Source: Pseudomonas sp. UBA6562 (GTDB lineage: Bacteria > Pseudomonadota > Gammaproteobacteria > Pseudomonadales > Pseudomonadaceae). Taken from it: DNA of 64,000 bases. Numbering within the stretch: the stretch's first letter is position 1; each line of letters starts with the position of its first letter. The stretch is taken from contig NZ_DJJS01000006.1 of the NCBI RefSeq assembly GCF_002434265.1, positions 372,001 to 436,000 on the forward strand. Reading direction: 5' to 3'. A model generated the notes under the pieces. It was not told the DNA's origin and did not search any database. It worked only from the letters and a program-made list of their open reading frames with translations. Of this stretch, positions 17,017-25,733 are shown in pieces. The position numbers and the translations under genes are program-made.

Positions 17017-17832
17017 TTACTCGTCGGGTTTGCGCAGCACGCCGTAGACTACTTGATAGGTGGCGGGCAGTCCCCGCTCGTCGCGCCAGCCTTCATAAGC
17101 TTGTAGCAGACTTTGCAGGCGGGCGCGCCCGGTCAGGCCCGCAGGTCGCCCTGGATTGAGGTTGTGTGCGCCCAGGGCTTTGAGCTCATGGGTGAGGCTG
17201 CGCAGCTCGGAGTAATGCAACACATGGGGTTGGCGTTGCAGGTCGAGCACCTGCAAACCACTGGCGGCGGTCAGCCGCTGGTAATCGGCGAAATGCCGGA
17301 AGCGGTTGACGTGCACGCTGCCGTCTACCGCCTCCCAGCTGGCGCGCAGCTCCTCCAGGGTGCCCACGCACAGGCTGCTGAACGCCAGCACGCCGCCTGG
17401 GCGCAACACCCGTGCCGCCTCGCTCAGCACACTGGAAAACTGGCTGCACCACTGCACCGCCAGGCTGCTGAACAACAGATCGACGCAAGCGTCGCGCAGC
17501 GGCAGGCGCTCGGCATCGCCGGCCACATGGTGACGGGCGCCGCCCAGGGCCTGGGCGTGGCGCAGCATGCCCTCGGCCAAATCCACGGCGATGCCGTTGG
17601 CGGCTGGGTAGCGCTCGGCCAAGGCCCGGCTGAAGCAGCCGGTGCCGCTGCCCAGGTCGAGCCAGCGGTCGACTGCAATATCGCCCGGCAAGCGCGCGAG
17701 CAGGTCGAGCCCGACCGCCCGTTGCAGCGCCGCGACGCTGTCGTAGGTGCTCGCCGCCTTGGAAAACGAAGCCGCCACCTGGCGTTTGTCCGGCAGTTGG
17801 CCGGGCAGGTGCGGCTGGGATAGGTCAGTCAT
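17017..17832 (-). CDS. bioC: Malonyl-ACP O-methyltransferase BioC
   Basis: 271 aa. SAM-dependent methyltransferase that caps malonyl-ACP so the fatty-acid pathway can build the pimeloyl chain. SAM-binding motif I is WLDLGSGTGCFSRAL, followed by GIAVDLAEGML and LLFSSLAVQW. The start MTDLSQPHLPG at 17832 overlaps the end of bioH by 8 bases, which supports coupled translation with the esterase that removes the methyl group. Confidence 0.93.
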   Translation of the reverse strand: MTDLSQPHLPGQLPDKRQVAASFSKAASTYDSVAALQRAVGLDLLARLPGDIAVDRWLDLGSGTGCFSRALAERYPAANGIAVDLAEGMLRHAQALGGARHHVAGDAERLPLRDACVDLLFSSLAVQWCSQFSSVLSEAARVLRPGGVLAFSSLCVGTLEELRASWEAVDGSVHVNRFRHFADYQRLTAASGLQVLDLQRQPHVLHYSELRSLTHELKALGAHNLNPGRPAGLTGRARLQSLLQAYEGWRDERGLPATYQVVYGVLRKPDE

Positions 17833-18556
17833 CGCCACTCTCATGCAGGAAACTCTTGATGCCCTCGGCCAGCGCTTCTGGATACTCCAGCAGGAAGGCA
17901 TGGGAACTGTCTTCCACCAGGCCCACCTCGACATCCGGCAGCAGCTCGCTGAGCGCCTGGGCCGCCTCGGCCGGCACCAGCGCGTCGCTGCCGGCAAACA
18001 GGTGCAGTTGCGGCCCGCTGTACGCCTGCAAGGCCAGGCGCGTGTCGAGCAGTTCCAGCACCTTCAGGCCATTGGCCAGGTACAGCGGGTCGGTGTCCGG
18101 CACGCCGACGCCCAACTGGCGCAGCAGCGTGCGCGGCTGCAGAGCGCCATCGCTGCACAGCGTGCGGAAGCGTTTGAGGGTCACCTGGGGGTGGTGCTGG
18201 CAACCGTCGAGAAAGGTGCCGAAGGTGTCGGGGGCCATGCCGTGGCGCCAGTCGCCGCGGGCGACGAAGCTGGGGTTGCTGGCCAGGGTCAGCAGCCCGC
18301 AGCAGTGCTCGTCGCGCCGCGCCGCCAATACGCTGGCGAGCATGCCGCCGAGCGACCAGCCGCCGAGCCAGACGTCTTTGGGCAGGCGTTTGTCGAGGTA
18401 CTCGATCCAGGCGTCGGGCTCGCTTTCGGCCAGCTCCGGCAGTGGCACCAATTCGACGTGCAGGCGCGGGTCTTGCCCGCGCAAGCTCGCCGCCAAGGGT
18501 TCCAGGGAGGCGGTGCCCAGCCCCCAGCCCGGTAGAAGCATCAGTCGGTCACGCAT
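17825..18556 (-). CDS. bioH: Pimeloyl-ACP methyl ester carboxylesterase BioH
   Basis: 243 aa. Alpha/beta-hydrolase that frees pimeloyl-ACP from its methyl ester, ending the chain-building phase begun by BioC. Nucleophile Ser68 lies in GGWSLGGM, the acid is in GSDALVP and the base is in DSSHAFLLEYP. The start at 18556 gives MRDRLMLLPGWG, typical for BioH. It overlaps both bioF (8 bases) and bioC (8 bases). Confidence 0.93.
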   Translation of the reverse strand: MRDRLMLLPGWGLGTASLEPLAASLRGQDPRLHVELVPLPELAESEPDAWIEYLDKRLPKDVWLGGWSLGGMLASVLAARRDEHCCGLLTLASNPSFVARGDWRHGMAPDTFGTFLDGCQHHPQVTLKRFRTLCSDGALQPRTLLRQLGVGVPDTDPLYLANGLKVLELLDTRLALQAYSGPQLHLFAGSDALVPAEAAQALSELLPDVEVGLVEDSSHAFLLEYPEALAEGIKSFLHESGDD

Positions 18557-19721
18557 GGTCAGCCTCCCGCGTTGGATGGCACTGCGCCAATACCTCCAAC
18601 AATAGCTGCACCTGCGCCGCGCTGTGGGCCGCACTCAAGGTGACGCGCAACCGCGCGCCTCCGACCGGCACCGTGGGCGGGCGAATGGCGGTGACCAGCA
18701 CACCGCGCGCGCGCAGGCGCCGCGACAGTTCCAGGGCCCGCGCGCTGTCGCCGACCAGGATCGGCTGGATCGGCGTATGGCTGTCCATCAGTTGCAGGCC
18801 GATGGCCTGGGCACCTTGACGGAACTGCGCGATCAACGCCGCCAGGTGCTCGCGGCGCCAGGTCTCGCGACGCAGCAGTTCCAGGCTCTTGAGCGTGGCG
18901 CAGGCCAGCGCCGGCGGCTGGCTGGTGGTGTAGATGTACGGACGGGCGAACTGCACCAGCGCTTCGATCAGTTCTTCACTCCCGGCGACGAACGCCCCGG
19001 CCGTGCCGCAGGCCTTGCCCAGGGTGCCGACCAGCACCGGCACCTGGTCCACCCCCAGGCCAAAGTGCTCCACCACGCCGCCGCCTTGCCGGCCCAGGGT
19101 GCCGAGCCCATGGGCGTCGTCGACCATCAGCCAGGCCCCGCGCGCCTTGGCCACCGCGGCCAACGCCGGCAGGTCGGCGACATCGCCGTCCATGCTGAAC
19201 ACGCCGTCGGTGACCACCAGCGCATCGCCCACGGCCTTGTCCAGGCGCTTGCCCAGGCTGGCGGGGTCGTTGTGCAGGTAACGGCCGAAGCGGGCGCCGC
19301 TGAGCAGCCCGCCGTCGAGCAGCGAGGCGTGGTTGAGGCGGTCTTGCAGGACGCTGTCGCCCTGCCCGACCAAGGCCGTGATGGCCGCCAGGTTGGCCAT
19401 GTAGCCGGTGGAAAACAGCAGGGCCCGCGGCCGTCCGGTGAGGTCGGCCAGCGCCTCTTCGAGGGCGTGGTGCGGCGCGCTGTGGCCGATCACCAGGTGC
19501 GAGGCGCCGCCGCCCACGCCCCAGCGTTCGGCACCGGCACGCCAGGCCGCGATCACCTCGGGGTGGTTGGCCAGGCCCAGGTAGTCGTTGTTGCAGAAGG
19601 CCAACAGCGGCTGGCCGTCGACCACCACCTCAGGCCCTTGCGGGCTTTGCAGCAGCGGGCGCTGGCGATAGAGGTCCGCGGCGCGCCGTTGGGCCAGGCG
19701 CGCCGTGAGGTCGAACGCCAT
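18549..19721 (-). CDS. bioF: 8-amino-7-oxononanoate synthase BioF
   Basis: 390 aa. PLP enzyme that joins pimeloyl-ACP and alanine. Visible family motifs are CNNDYLGLANHP, GGGASHLVIGHS, DDAHGLGTLG and VGTLGKACGTAG with the PLP lysine. The start MAFDLTARLAQRR lies 2 bases after the bioB stop. The longer frame extending to 20843 is bioB read in a shifted frame. Confidence 0.95.
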   Translation of the reverse strand: MAFDLTARLAQRRAADLYRQRPLLQSPQGPEVVVDGQPLLAFCNNDYLGLANHPEVIAAWRAGAERWGVGGGASHLVIGHSAPHHALEEALADLTGRPRALLFSTGYMANLAAITALVGQGDSVLQDRLNHASLLDGGLLSGARFGRYLHNDPASLGKRLDKAVGDALVVTDGVFSMDGDVADLPALAAVAKARGAWLMVDDAHGLGTLGRQGGGVVEHFGLGVDQVPVLVGTLGKACGTAGAFVAGSEELIEALVQFARPYIYTTSQPPALACATLKSLELLRRETWRREHLAALIAQFRQGAQAIGLQLMDSHTPIQPILVGDSARALELSRRLRARGVLVTAIRPPTVPVGGARLRVTLSAAHSAAQVQLLLEVLAQCHPTREADHA

Positions 19722-19723
19722 GC

Positions 19724-20782
19724 TCAGGCCGACGCTGCGTCGTAGAACAGTTCGCTGCTGCGCTGCTCGACCAGCGCTTGCTCGATGGCCGCCTGGTGCA
19801 CCTCGTCGCCGTGCTCTTCGCGGGCTTCGGGCTTGATCCCCAAGCGGGCGAACAGCTGCATGTCCTTGTCGGCCTGGGGGTTGCCGGTGGTGAGCAGCTT
19901 TTCGCCGTAGAAGATCGAGTTGGCGCCAGCCATGAAGGCCAGGGCCTGCATCTGCTCGTTCATCTGCTCGCGACCGGCCGACAGGCGCACGTGGGACTTG
20001 GGCATCAGCAGGCGGGCCACGGCGAGCATGCGGATGAAGTCGAACGGGTCGACGTCCTGCTCGTCGGCCAGGGGCGTGCCGGCCACTTTCACCAGCATGT
20101 TGATCGGCACCGATTCGGGGTGCTCGGGCAGGTTGGCGAGCTGGATCAACAGGCCCGCGCGATCGTCCAGCGACTCGCCCATGCCGAGGATGCCGCCGGA
20201 GCAGATCTTCATGCCCGCGTCGCGCACGTAGGCCAGGGTTTGCAGACGCTCGCCGTAGGTGCGGGTGGTGATGATGCTGGTGTAGAACTCGGGCGAGGTG
20301 TCGAGGTTGTGGTTGTAGTAGTCCAAGCCAGCCTGGGCCAGGGCGGCGGTCTGCTCCTGGTCGAGTTTGCCGAGGGTCATGCAGGTTTCCAGGCCCAGGG
20401 CCTTGACGCCTTTGACCATCTGCAACACGTAGGGCATGTCCTTGGCCGAAGGATGCTTCCAGGCCGCGCCCATGCAGAAGCGCGTCGAGCCGATGGCCTT
20501 GGCCCGCGCCGCCTCTTCGAGCACCTTCTGCACTTCCATCAGCTTCTGCTTTTCCAGCCCGGTGTTGTAGTGGCCGGACTGCGGGCAGTACTTGCAGTCT
20601 TCCGGGCAGGCGCCGGTCTTGATCGACAGCAGCGTGGAGACCTGCACTTGGTTGGGGTCGAAATGCGCGCGATGCACGGTCTGCGCCTGGAACAACAGGT
20701 CGTTGAACGGTTGCTGGAACAGCGCCTTGACCTCGGCCAGGGACCAGTCGTGACGGGTGGTTACAGTTGTGCGCGCGCTCAT
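19724..20782 (-). CDS. bioB: Biotin synthase BioB
   Basis: 352 aa. Radical SAM enzyme that inserts sulfur into dethiobiotin. The SAM cluster is C59-x3-C63-x2-C66 (ACPEDCKYC) followed by PQSGHYNTG. Later segments include YYNHNLDTSPEFY, GGILGMGES, and NSIFYGEKLLTTGNP near the C-terminus. It leads the bio operon and is divergent from comF. The 89-base gap plus the start of comF may hold a biotin operator. Confidence 0.96.
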   Translation of the reverse strand: MSARTTVTTRHDWSLAEVKALFQQPFNDLLFQAQTVHRAHFDPNQVQVSTLLSIKTGACPEDCKYCPQSGHYNTGLEKQKLMEVQKVLEEAARAKAIGSTRFCMGAAWKHPSAKDMPYVLQMVKGVKALGLETCMTLGKLDQEQTAALAQAGLDYYNHNLDTSPEFYTSIITTRTYGERLQTLAYVRDAGMKICSGGILGMGESLDDRAGLLIQLANLPEHPESVPINMLVKVAGTPLADEQDVDPFDFIRMLAVARLLMPKSHVRLSAGREQMNEQMQALAFMAGANSIFYGEKLLTTGNPQADKDMQLFARLGIKPEAREEHGDEVHQAAIEQALVEQRSSELFYDAASA

Positions 20783-20871
20783 CGGCGTTTCCTTGTCTAG
20801 GGTGTTGCTGGCGCCGCCACACGGCGGAACGGCGGCGCCTCACGGATAGCGCGCATAGTCATGGATGGCCT

Positions 20872-21609
20872 ATGAACTGTCAACTCAACGCAAAACGATT
20901 GGTCAACAAGTGTTTAAATAACAACCAGATTTGTCTGTTATGCAACGCGCAGGCCGTGCAGCCGCGACCGTTGTGCCACGCCTGCGAAACCGACCTGCCT
21001 TGGCTGACCCAAGCTTGCAGCCATTGCGCCCTGCCCTTGCCGGGGCCGGGGCTGACTTGCCTGCGCTGTACCTTGGCGCCGACGGCCTTCGACAACGTGG
21101 TCGCACCCTGGCAGTACGCCTTTCCCCTCGACACCTTGATCAGCCGCTTCAAGCACCAGCGCCAGTGGCCGTTGGGCCGCATGATGGTGGATTCGCTGGC
21201 CCAGGCACTGAGCCACCGCTACAGCGACGGCCTGCCACGTCCTGACCTGCTGCTACCGATTCCTTTAGCCAAGCGCCGCCTGCGCCAGCGCGGCTTCAAT
21301 CAGGCGGCGATGTTGGCACGCTGGTTGTCGCGGCAACTGCGCGTGCCCTGCGAGCAAGGCTGGTTGCTGCGCGCGCGGGAAACGGCCGCGCAACAAGGGC
21401 TCGACGCCCAAGCGCGCCGGCGCAACCTGCGCGGCGCCTTCGCCTTGACGCCACAGGCGGCGCCGGCCAGCCTGCACTTGGCGTTGGTCGACGACGTGCT
21501 CACCACCGGCGCTACTGCCCAGGCCGTGGCGACCCTGCTTCGCCAGGCCGGGGCCAGCCGCGTCGATGTCTATTGCCTGGCGCGCACGCCGCAGCCTGCC
21601 CGAGCTTGA
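20872..21609 (+). CDS. comF: ComF family phosphoribosyltransferase-like protein
   Basis: 245 aa. Amidophosphoribosyltransferase-fold protein related to ComF, linked to DNA uptake in competent bacteria; the exact role in pseudomonads is unclear. An N-terminal zinc ribbon is visible, with pairs CLLC, CHAC, CSHC and CLRC between residues 20 and 67. The PRPP-binding motif LALVDDVLTTGATA lies near the C-terminus. The ATG at 20872 (MNCQLNAK) is taken as start, with only a weak SD (GGAT). The longer frame would run through the bioB promoter. Confidence 0.9.
   Translation: MNCQLNAKRLVNKCLNNNQICLLCNAQAVQPRPLCHACETDLPWLTQACSHCALPLPGPGLTCLRCTLAPTAFDNVVAPWQYAFPLDTLISRFKHQRQWPLGRMMVDSLAQALSHRYSDGLPRPDLLLPIPLAKRRLRQRGFNQAAMLARWLSRQLRVPCEQGWLLRARETAAQQGLDAQARRRNLRGAFALTPQAAPASLHLALVDDVLTTGATAQAVATLLRQAGASRVDVYCLARTPQPARA
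20877..20909. promoter_or_regulatory. Weak BirA-like operator between bioB and comF
   Basis: CTGTCAACT-N15-GGTCAACAA matches TTGTAAACC-N15-GGTTTACAA at 13 of 18 positions with the exact spacing. It is 95-127 bases upstream of bioB and inside the first codons of comF, which makes it unusual. It is a candidate only. Confidence 0.35.
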
Positions 21610-21744
21610 AGGCCTATGTGGCGCGATCGGCCGGCCCTATCGTCTTCCACCATGTCATAGCCCTCCTGGCCGCAGCCGAACTTGACTTGCCCGAACGGCG
21701 GAGGCACCGTCGCCGCTCCTGCCTTCGTCCCGCCAGGCCCCGCC

Positions 21745-22509
21745 ATGTCCCTGCCACCTTCGCTGACCCAGCACATCGCCCGCCGTCCGCAACGCATCGC
21801 CCTGCTGCAGCACATCGCCGAACAGGGTTCGATCACCCGCGCCGCCAAGGCGGCCGGCGTCAGTTACAAGGCGGCATGGGACGCCATCGACGAGCTCAAC
21901 AACCTGGCCAGCCAGCCGTTGGTCGAACGTAGCACCGGCGGGCGTGGCGGCGGCGGCGCGCGCCTGTCCAGCGAAGGGGCGCGGGTGCTGGGCCTGTACC
22001 AACGCCTGCAGAGGTTGCAGGCGCAGTTTCTGCAAGCGGCCGACAGCGGCGACGACCTCGACCTGCTGGGCCGCCTGATGCTGCGCACCAGCGCCCGCAA
22101 CCAGTTGCAAGGTCGGGTCAGCGGGTTGCGCCGCGAAGGGCGCCACGACCGGGTCAGCCTGGCACTGGGCGGCGGGGTGGAGATCGACGCGCTGATCACC
22201 CCCGACAGCACCGAGCGCTTGGCGCTGGCCCTGGGGCGCACGACGGTGGCCCTGCTCAAGGCCGGCTGGGTGCGCCTGCTGGCCGAAGACGAAACCGCCG
22301 AGCCGGGCTGCAACTGTTTGCAGACCGAGGTCGAACAGGTGCAGGTGGAGGACGACGGCAGCGCCGAGGTGCGCCTGGCGCTGGGCAATGGGCAGACGCT
22401 GTGCGCGCTGGCCGAGGCCGAGTGGCTGAGCGCGCAGGCCATCGAGGTGGGCCGAACCGTACGGGCGCAGTTCCACCCTTCCTATGTGCTGATCGGTACT
22501 CCAGCGTAG
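21745..22509 (+). CDS. ModE-like LysR-type HTH regulator with TOBE domains
   Basis: 254 aa. Likely a molybdate- or oxyanion-responsive transcription factor. The N-terminal winged helix has the ModE pattern (LLQHIAEQGSITRAAKAAGVSYKAAWDAIDELNN), then a GGRGGGGARLS wing. Two C-terminal TOBE/Mop repeats follow (about 120-185 and 190-250), beginning SARNQLQGRVSGL and with VGRTVRAQF near the end. Start chosen at MSLPPSLTQ. No molybdate transport genes adjoin it, so its targets are elsewhere. Confidence 0.85.
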   Translation: MSLPPSLTQHIARRPQRIALLQHIAEQGSITRAAKAAGVSYKAAWDAIDELNNLASQPLVERSTGGRGGGGARLSSEGARVLGLYQRLQRLQAQFLQAADSGDDLDLLGRLMLRTSARNQLQGRVSGLRREGRHDRVSLALGGGVEIDALITPDSTERLALALGRTTVALLKAGWVRLLAEDETAEPGCNCLQTEVEQVQVEDDGSAEVRLALGNGQTLCALAEAEWLSAQAIEVGRTVRAQFHPSYVLIGTPA

Positions 22510-22584
22510 CCAGACGCGCCGTCCGCCCTTGCATAGCGCAGAAGCGTTACCATGGCGCCCCGCCGTTCAGTTCAGGAGCCCACC

Positions 22585-23559
22585 ATGTCCCACCCCTTCG
22601 ATGCACTGACCCCCGACCTGGTCCTGGACGCTGTGGAAAGCCTGGGGTTTCTCAGCGATGCCCGGGTGCTGGCCCTGAACAGCTATGAAAACCGCGTCTA
22701 TCAGGTCGGCATCGACGAAGCGCAACCCTTGATCGCCAAGTTCTACCGCCCAGACCGCTGGAGCGACGCCGCCATCCTCGAGGAGCACCAGTTCACGGCG
22801 GAACTGGCCGAGTGCGAGGTACCGGTAGTGGCGCCGATGCGGCACGAAGGGCGCACCCTGTTCGAGCACCAAGGCTTTCGCTTCAGCCTGTTCCCACGCC
22901 GCGGCGGGCATGCGCCGGAACCGGGCAACCTCGACCAGCTCTACCGCCTCGGCCAACTGCTCGGGCGGCTGCATGCGGTCGGCGCCACGCGCCCTTTCGA
23001 GCACCGTGAAGCCTTGAGCGTCGAGGGCTTTGGCCACGCTTCGCTGCGCACCCTGCTCGACGGCAACCACGTGCCCAAGGAACTGTTGCCGGCCTTCGAA
23101 TCGGTGGCGCGCGACCTGTTGCAACGCGTGGAAGCCGTCTACGCCCGCACGCCCCATCAGGTTATCCGTCTGCACGGCGATTGCCACCCCGGCAACCTCA
23201 TGCACCGCGACGAGGCCTACCACGTCGTCGACCTGGACGACTGCCGCATGGGGCCGGCGGTGCAGGACCTGTGGATGATGCTCGCCGGCGACCGTGAAGA
23301 GCGCCTGGGGCAGTTGGCCGAACTGATCGACGGCTACAACGAGTTCCACGACTTCGACCCGCGCCAACTGGCCCTGATCGAGCCGCTGCGCGCCCTGCGC
23401 CAGTTGCACTACAGCGCCTGGCTGGCCAAGCGCTGGGACGACCCGGCCTTCCCGCGCAGCTTCCCCTGGTTCGGCCAGCCGCGTTACTGGGGCGACCAGA
23501 TCCTGGCATTGCGCGAGCAATGCGCGGCGTTGGACGAGGCGCCGCTGAAGCTGTTCTGA
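22585..23559 (+). CDS. srkA: Stress response kinase A (YihE/RdoA family)
   Basis: 324 aa. Aminoglycoside-phosphotransferase-fold Ser/Thr kinase; E. coli SrkA protects against envelope and antibiotic-induced death. It begins SHPFDALTPDLVLDAVESLGF and contains NSYENRVYQVG (nucleotide loop), the catalytic LHGDCHPGNLMHR, and the metal-binding VVDLDDCRMGPAVQDLWM. The start at 22585 has CAGGAG upstream. Confidence 0.92.
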   Translation: MSHPFDALTPDLVLDAVESLGFLSDARVLALNSYENRVYQVGIDEAQPLIAKFYRPDRWSDAAILEEHQFTAELAECEVPVVAPMRHEGRTLFEHQGFRFSLFPRRGGHAPEPGNLDQLYRLGQLLGRLHAVGATRPFEHREALSVEGFGHASLRTLLDGNHVPKELLPAFESVARDLLQRVEAVYARTPHQVIRLHGDCHPGNLMHRDEAYHVVDLDDCRMGPAVQDLWMMLAGDREERLGQLAELIDGYNEFHDFDPRQLALIEPLRALRQLHYSAWLAKRWDDPAFPRSFPWFGQPRYWGDQILALREQCAALDEAPLKLF

Positions 23560-23779
23560 AGCCTGCGCCCAAGCCTTGAACACACGGCGGGTCGCGCCAC
23601 GGACGCCGAACGGGCCCGACCTCGATGCCCCGTCCGTTCAGGCGTCCTTGCCGCCACGCCGAGGAATGGCACACCGGCAAGCCGACCTGCCGCATCGCTG
23701 TCAGGCAATGCTCCGGACCGACCCACAAACCGTCTACAATACGTCGGCGTTTTGCACCCAATCTCTGCAAGGATCCACC

Positions 23780-24664
23780 ATGCACGCTGCAAACCTGCGA
23801 CGCGGGTATTTCCTGGGCCTGACCGCCTACATCATCTGGGGCCTGTTCCCGCTGTACTTCAAAGCCATCCAGAGCGTGCCGGCACTGGAAATCATCGTTC
23901 ATCGCGTGCTGTGGTCGGCGCTGTTCGGTGGCGTGTTGCTGATGCTCTGGAAGCATCCGGGTTGGTGGCGCGAGCTGCGCCAGCACCCGCAGCGCCTGGC
24001 AATCCTGGCCCTGAGCGGCAGCCTGATCGCGCTTAACTGGCTGACCTACGTGTGGGCGGTGAATAGCGGGCGCATGCTCGAAGCCAGCCTGGGCTACTAC
24101 ATCAACCCCTTGGTCAACGTGCTGCTGGGCATGCTGCTGCTGGGCGAGCGTCTGCGCCGCCTGCAATGGCTGGCCGTGGGCCTGGCGCTGGCGGGCGTGG
24201 CGCAGCAGGTGTGGCAGGTCGGCAGCCTGCCGTGGGTGTCGCTGGTGCTGGCGCTGACCTTCGGTTTCTACGGGCTGATCCGCAAGAAGGCGCCGGTCGC
24301 GGCGCTACCGGGCCTGGTGGTGGAAACCTGGATGCTGGTGCCAGTGGCGCTCGGCTGGCTGTTGCTGCACCCGAACGCCGTCAGTGCGGAGCCGGGCTTC
24401 TACACCACCTCCGAAGCGCTGTGGTTGATGGCGGCCGGGCCCGTGACGCTGGTGCCCTTGGTGTGTTTCAACGCGGCGGCACGGCACTTGCCCTACACCA
24501 CGCTGGGCTTTTTGCAGTACCTGGCGCCGACCTTGGTACTGCTGCAAGCGGTCTGGCTGTTTGACGAACACCTGAGCCCCAGCACATTGGTGGCCTTTAT
24601 GTTCATCTGGGCAGGATTGGCGCTGTACAGCGTCGATATCTGGCTGAACCTGCGCAAACGCTGA
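23780..24664 (+). CDS. rarD: EamA-family transporter RarD
   Basis: 294 aa. Ten-helix inner-membrane permease of the drug/metabolite transporter superfamily. RarD proteins are tied to chloramphenicol tolerance, but the substrate is unknown. The opening RRGYFLGLTAYIIWGLFPLYFKAIQ and the later NSGRMLEASLGYYINPLVNVLLG are RarD signatures. AAGGA precedes the ATG, and the 220 upstream bases hold a probable promoter near CTACAAT (23735). It is convergent with gcvR. Confidence 0.9.
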   Translation: MHAANLRRGYFLGLTAYIIWGLFPLYFKAIQSVPALEIIVHRVLWSALFGGVLLMLWKHPGWWRELRQHPQRLAILALSGSLIALNWLTYVWAVNSGRMLEASLGYYINPLVNVLLGMLLLGERLRRLQWLAVGLALAGVAQQVWQVGSLPWVSLVLALTFGFYGLIRKKAPVAALPGLVVETWMLVPVALGWLLLHPNAVSAEPGFYTTSEALWLMAAGPVTLVPLVCFNAAARHLPYTTLGFLQYLAPTLVLLQAVWLFDEHLSPSTLVAFMFIWAGLALYSVDIWLNLRKR

Positions 24665-24683
24665 TCAATAAATGATCGAAACC

Positions 24684-24712
24684 CTGCAGGCCACATACAT
24701 GCTGGCCTGCAG
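24684..24712. terminator. Hairpin between convergent rarD and gcvR
   Basis: 9-bp perfect arms (CTGCAGGCC/GGCCTGCAG) enclose an 11-base loop 20 bases after the rarD stop. There is no T-tract. It is a plausible bidirectional or Rho-assisted stop. Confidence 0.45.
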
Positions 24713-24727
24713 AAACATCTCCCAAGG

Positions 24728-24777
24728 TTATGCACAGGCTCATCCCCGCGAAAACTGCATAACCTGCCTGTGTATAA
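24728..24777. repeat. Pair of inverted DnaA-box-like 9-mers
   Basis: TTATGCACA (24728-24736, plus) and TTATACACA (24769-24777, minus) both fit TTWTNCACA. With the flanking GG they form an 11-bp dyad with one mismatch. They lie in the convergent rarD/gcvR gap. The dyad could simply be a terminator stem. Confidence 0.4.
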
Positions 24778-24792
24778 GCCAGGTTCCCGCGC

Positions 24793-25311
24793 TCAACCCT
24801 CCGCACGCAGGTGCAACTCCACCATCAGGTCGTCGGCCAGGCTTTCCAGACGCTGCTGCAAGCGTTCGAGGGCGAGCATCGGCGGCAAGGCCAGCGAGGC
24901 CTCGGCCTTGAACAGCGGCTCGTTGCTCATCGGCGCGGGCTGCACCTGGGTGCTCAGGCGCTCCACATTGACGCCCAATTCGGCCAGCACCCGGGTGATG
25001 TCGCGCACGATGCCCGGTCGGTCGTTGCCGACCAGCTCCAGGGCGATCGGCGTGCCGCCGGCCAGCGGATCGCTGCCGCTGCGAGCCACCTGCACCCGAA
25101 TGCCCTGCCCCTGCAAACCTTCCAGTGCCTGCACCAACGCGTCGTGGCGGTCGCTGGGCACCGCTACGCGCAGGATGCCGGCGAACTGCCCGGCCATGCG
25201 CGACAAGCGGCTGTCGAGCCAATTGCCTTGCTGGTCGGCGATGCACTGGGCGATGCGCTCGACCAGCCCCGGGTGGTCGGGGGCGATCACGGTCAGTACG
25301 AGAGTGTCCAC
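24793..25311 (-). CDS. gcvR: Glycine cleavage system transcriptional repressor-like ACT protein
   Basis: 172 aa. Two ACT domains: residues 1-80, beginning VDTLVLTVIAPDHPGLVERIAQ, and about 90-165, with LVGNDRPGIVRDITRVLAELGVNVERL. GcvR binds glycine and blocks the activator GcvA in E. coli; the partner here is not in view. I place the start at the GTG of 25311 because CAGGAG lies 8 bases before it. The frame continues to 25464, but that extension has no good SD and is unlike the family. It is convergent with rarD. Confidence 0.83.
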   Translation of the reverse strand: MDTLVLTVIAPDHPGLVERIAQCIADQQGNWLDSRLSRMAGQFAGILRVAVPSDRHDALVQALEGLQGQGIRVQVARSGSDPLAGGTPIALELVGNDRPGIVRDITRVLAELGVNVERLSTQVQPAPMSNEPLFKAEASLALPPMLALERLQQRLESLADDLMVELHLRAEG

Positions 25312-25733
25312 GGCGTGCTCCTGCAAGCGGTGCGGCAAGCCCGCACGGTGAATGGGCATAGCGATAGAGGCCGGAGTATAGGCGCTACGCGACAACCTGC
25401 CGCAGAGCGAGCTGCACCTAAAATCGTGTACCGTTTTTATATTTATCTGGAACAATTCACTCATTTTTTGCGAACATGCGTTTTCCTAGCGTGACCTGTT
25501 GCAGCCCGAGGGGTGCAGAACGGCGTTCTTGGTCGCATGTTCACTCGCGTACGGCTTCATGTAGTATGCGCCGAACTGGACTACAAGACGTCGTCCGGTG
25601 GTCTGCCGAGGTGCCTGTGCCCAACCTCCAGCCCTCGCCCCGCCGCCTGCCGGGCATGTACGGACGCGAGCCGGAGCAAGCGCTTACAGGCTTTTTACGA
25701 TGAGCGATATCGCTGAGCAGAGTGAGGCAAGCA
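25312..25733. other. Divergent promoter region gcvR/glcB, no gene seen
   Basis: 422 bases. An AT-rich patch at 25421-25470 suggests a promoter zone, and AGTATA at 25375-25380 could be a -10 for gcvR read leftwards. Short frames at 25476-25716 have no family resemblance or SD. I see no clear GlcC operator. Confidence 0.5.

Noticed and set aside
25312..25464. 51-residue N-terminal extension of gcvR
   Set aside because: The first ACT domain begins directly after the GTG at 25311, which has CAGGAG at ideal spacing; the extension has no SD.
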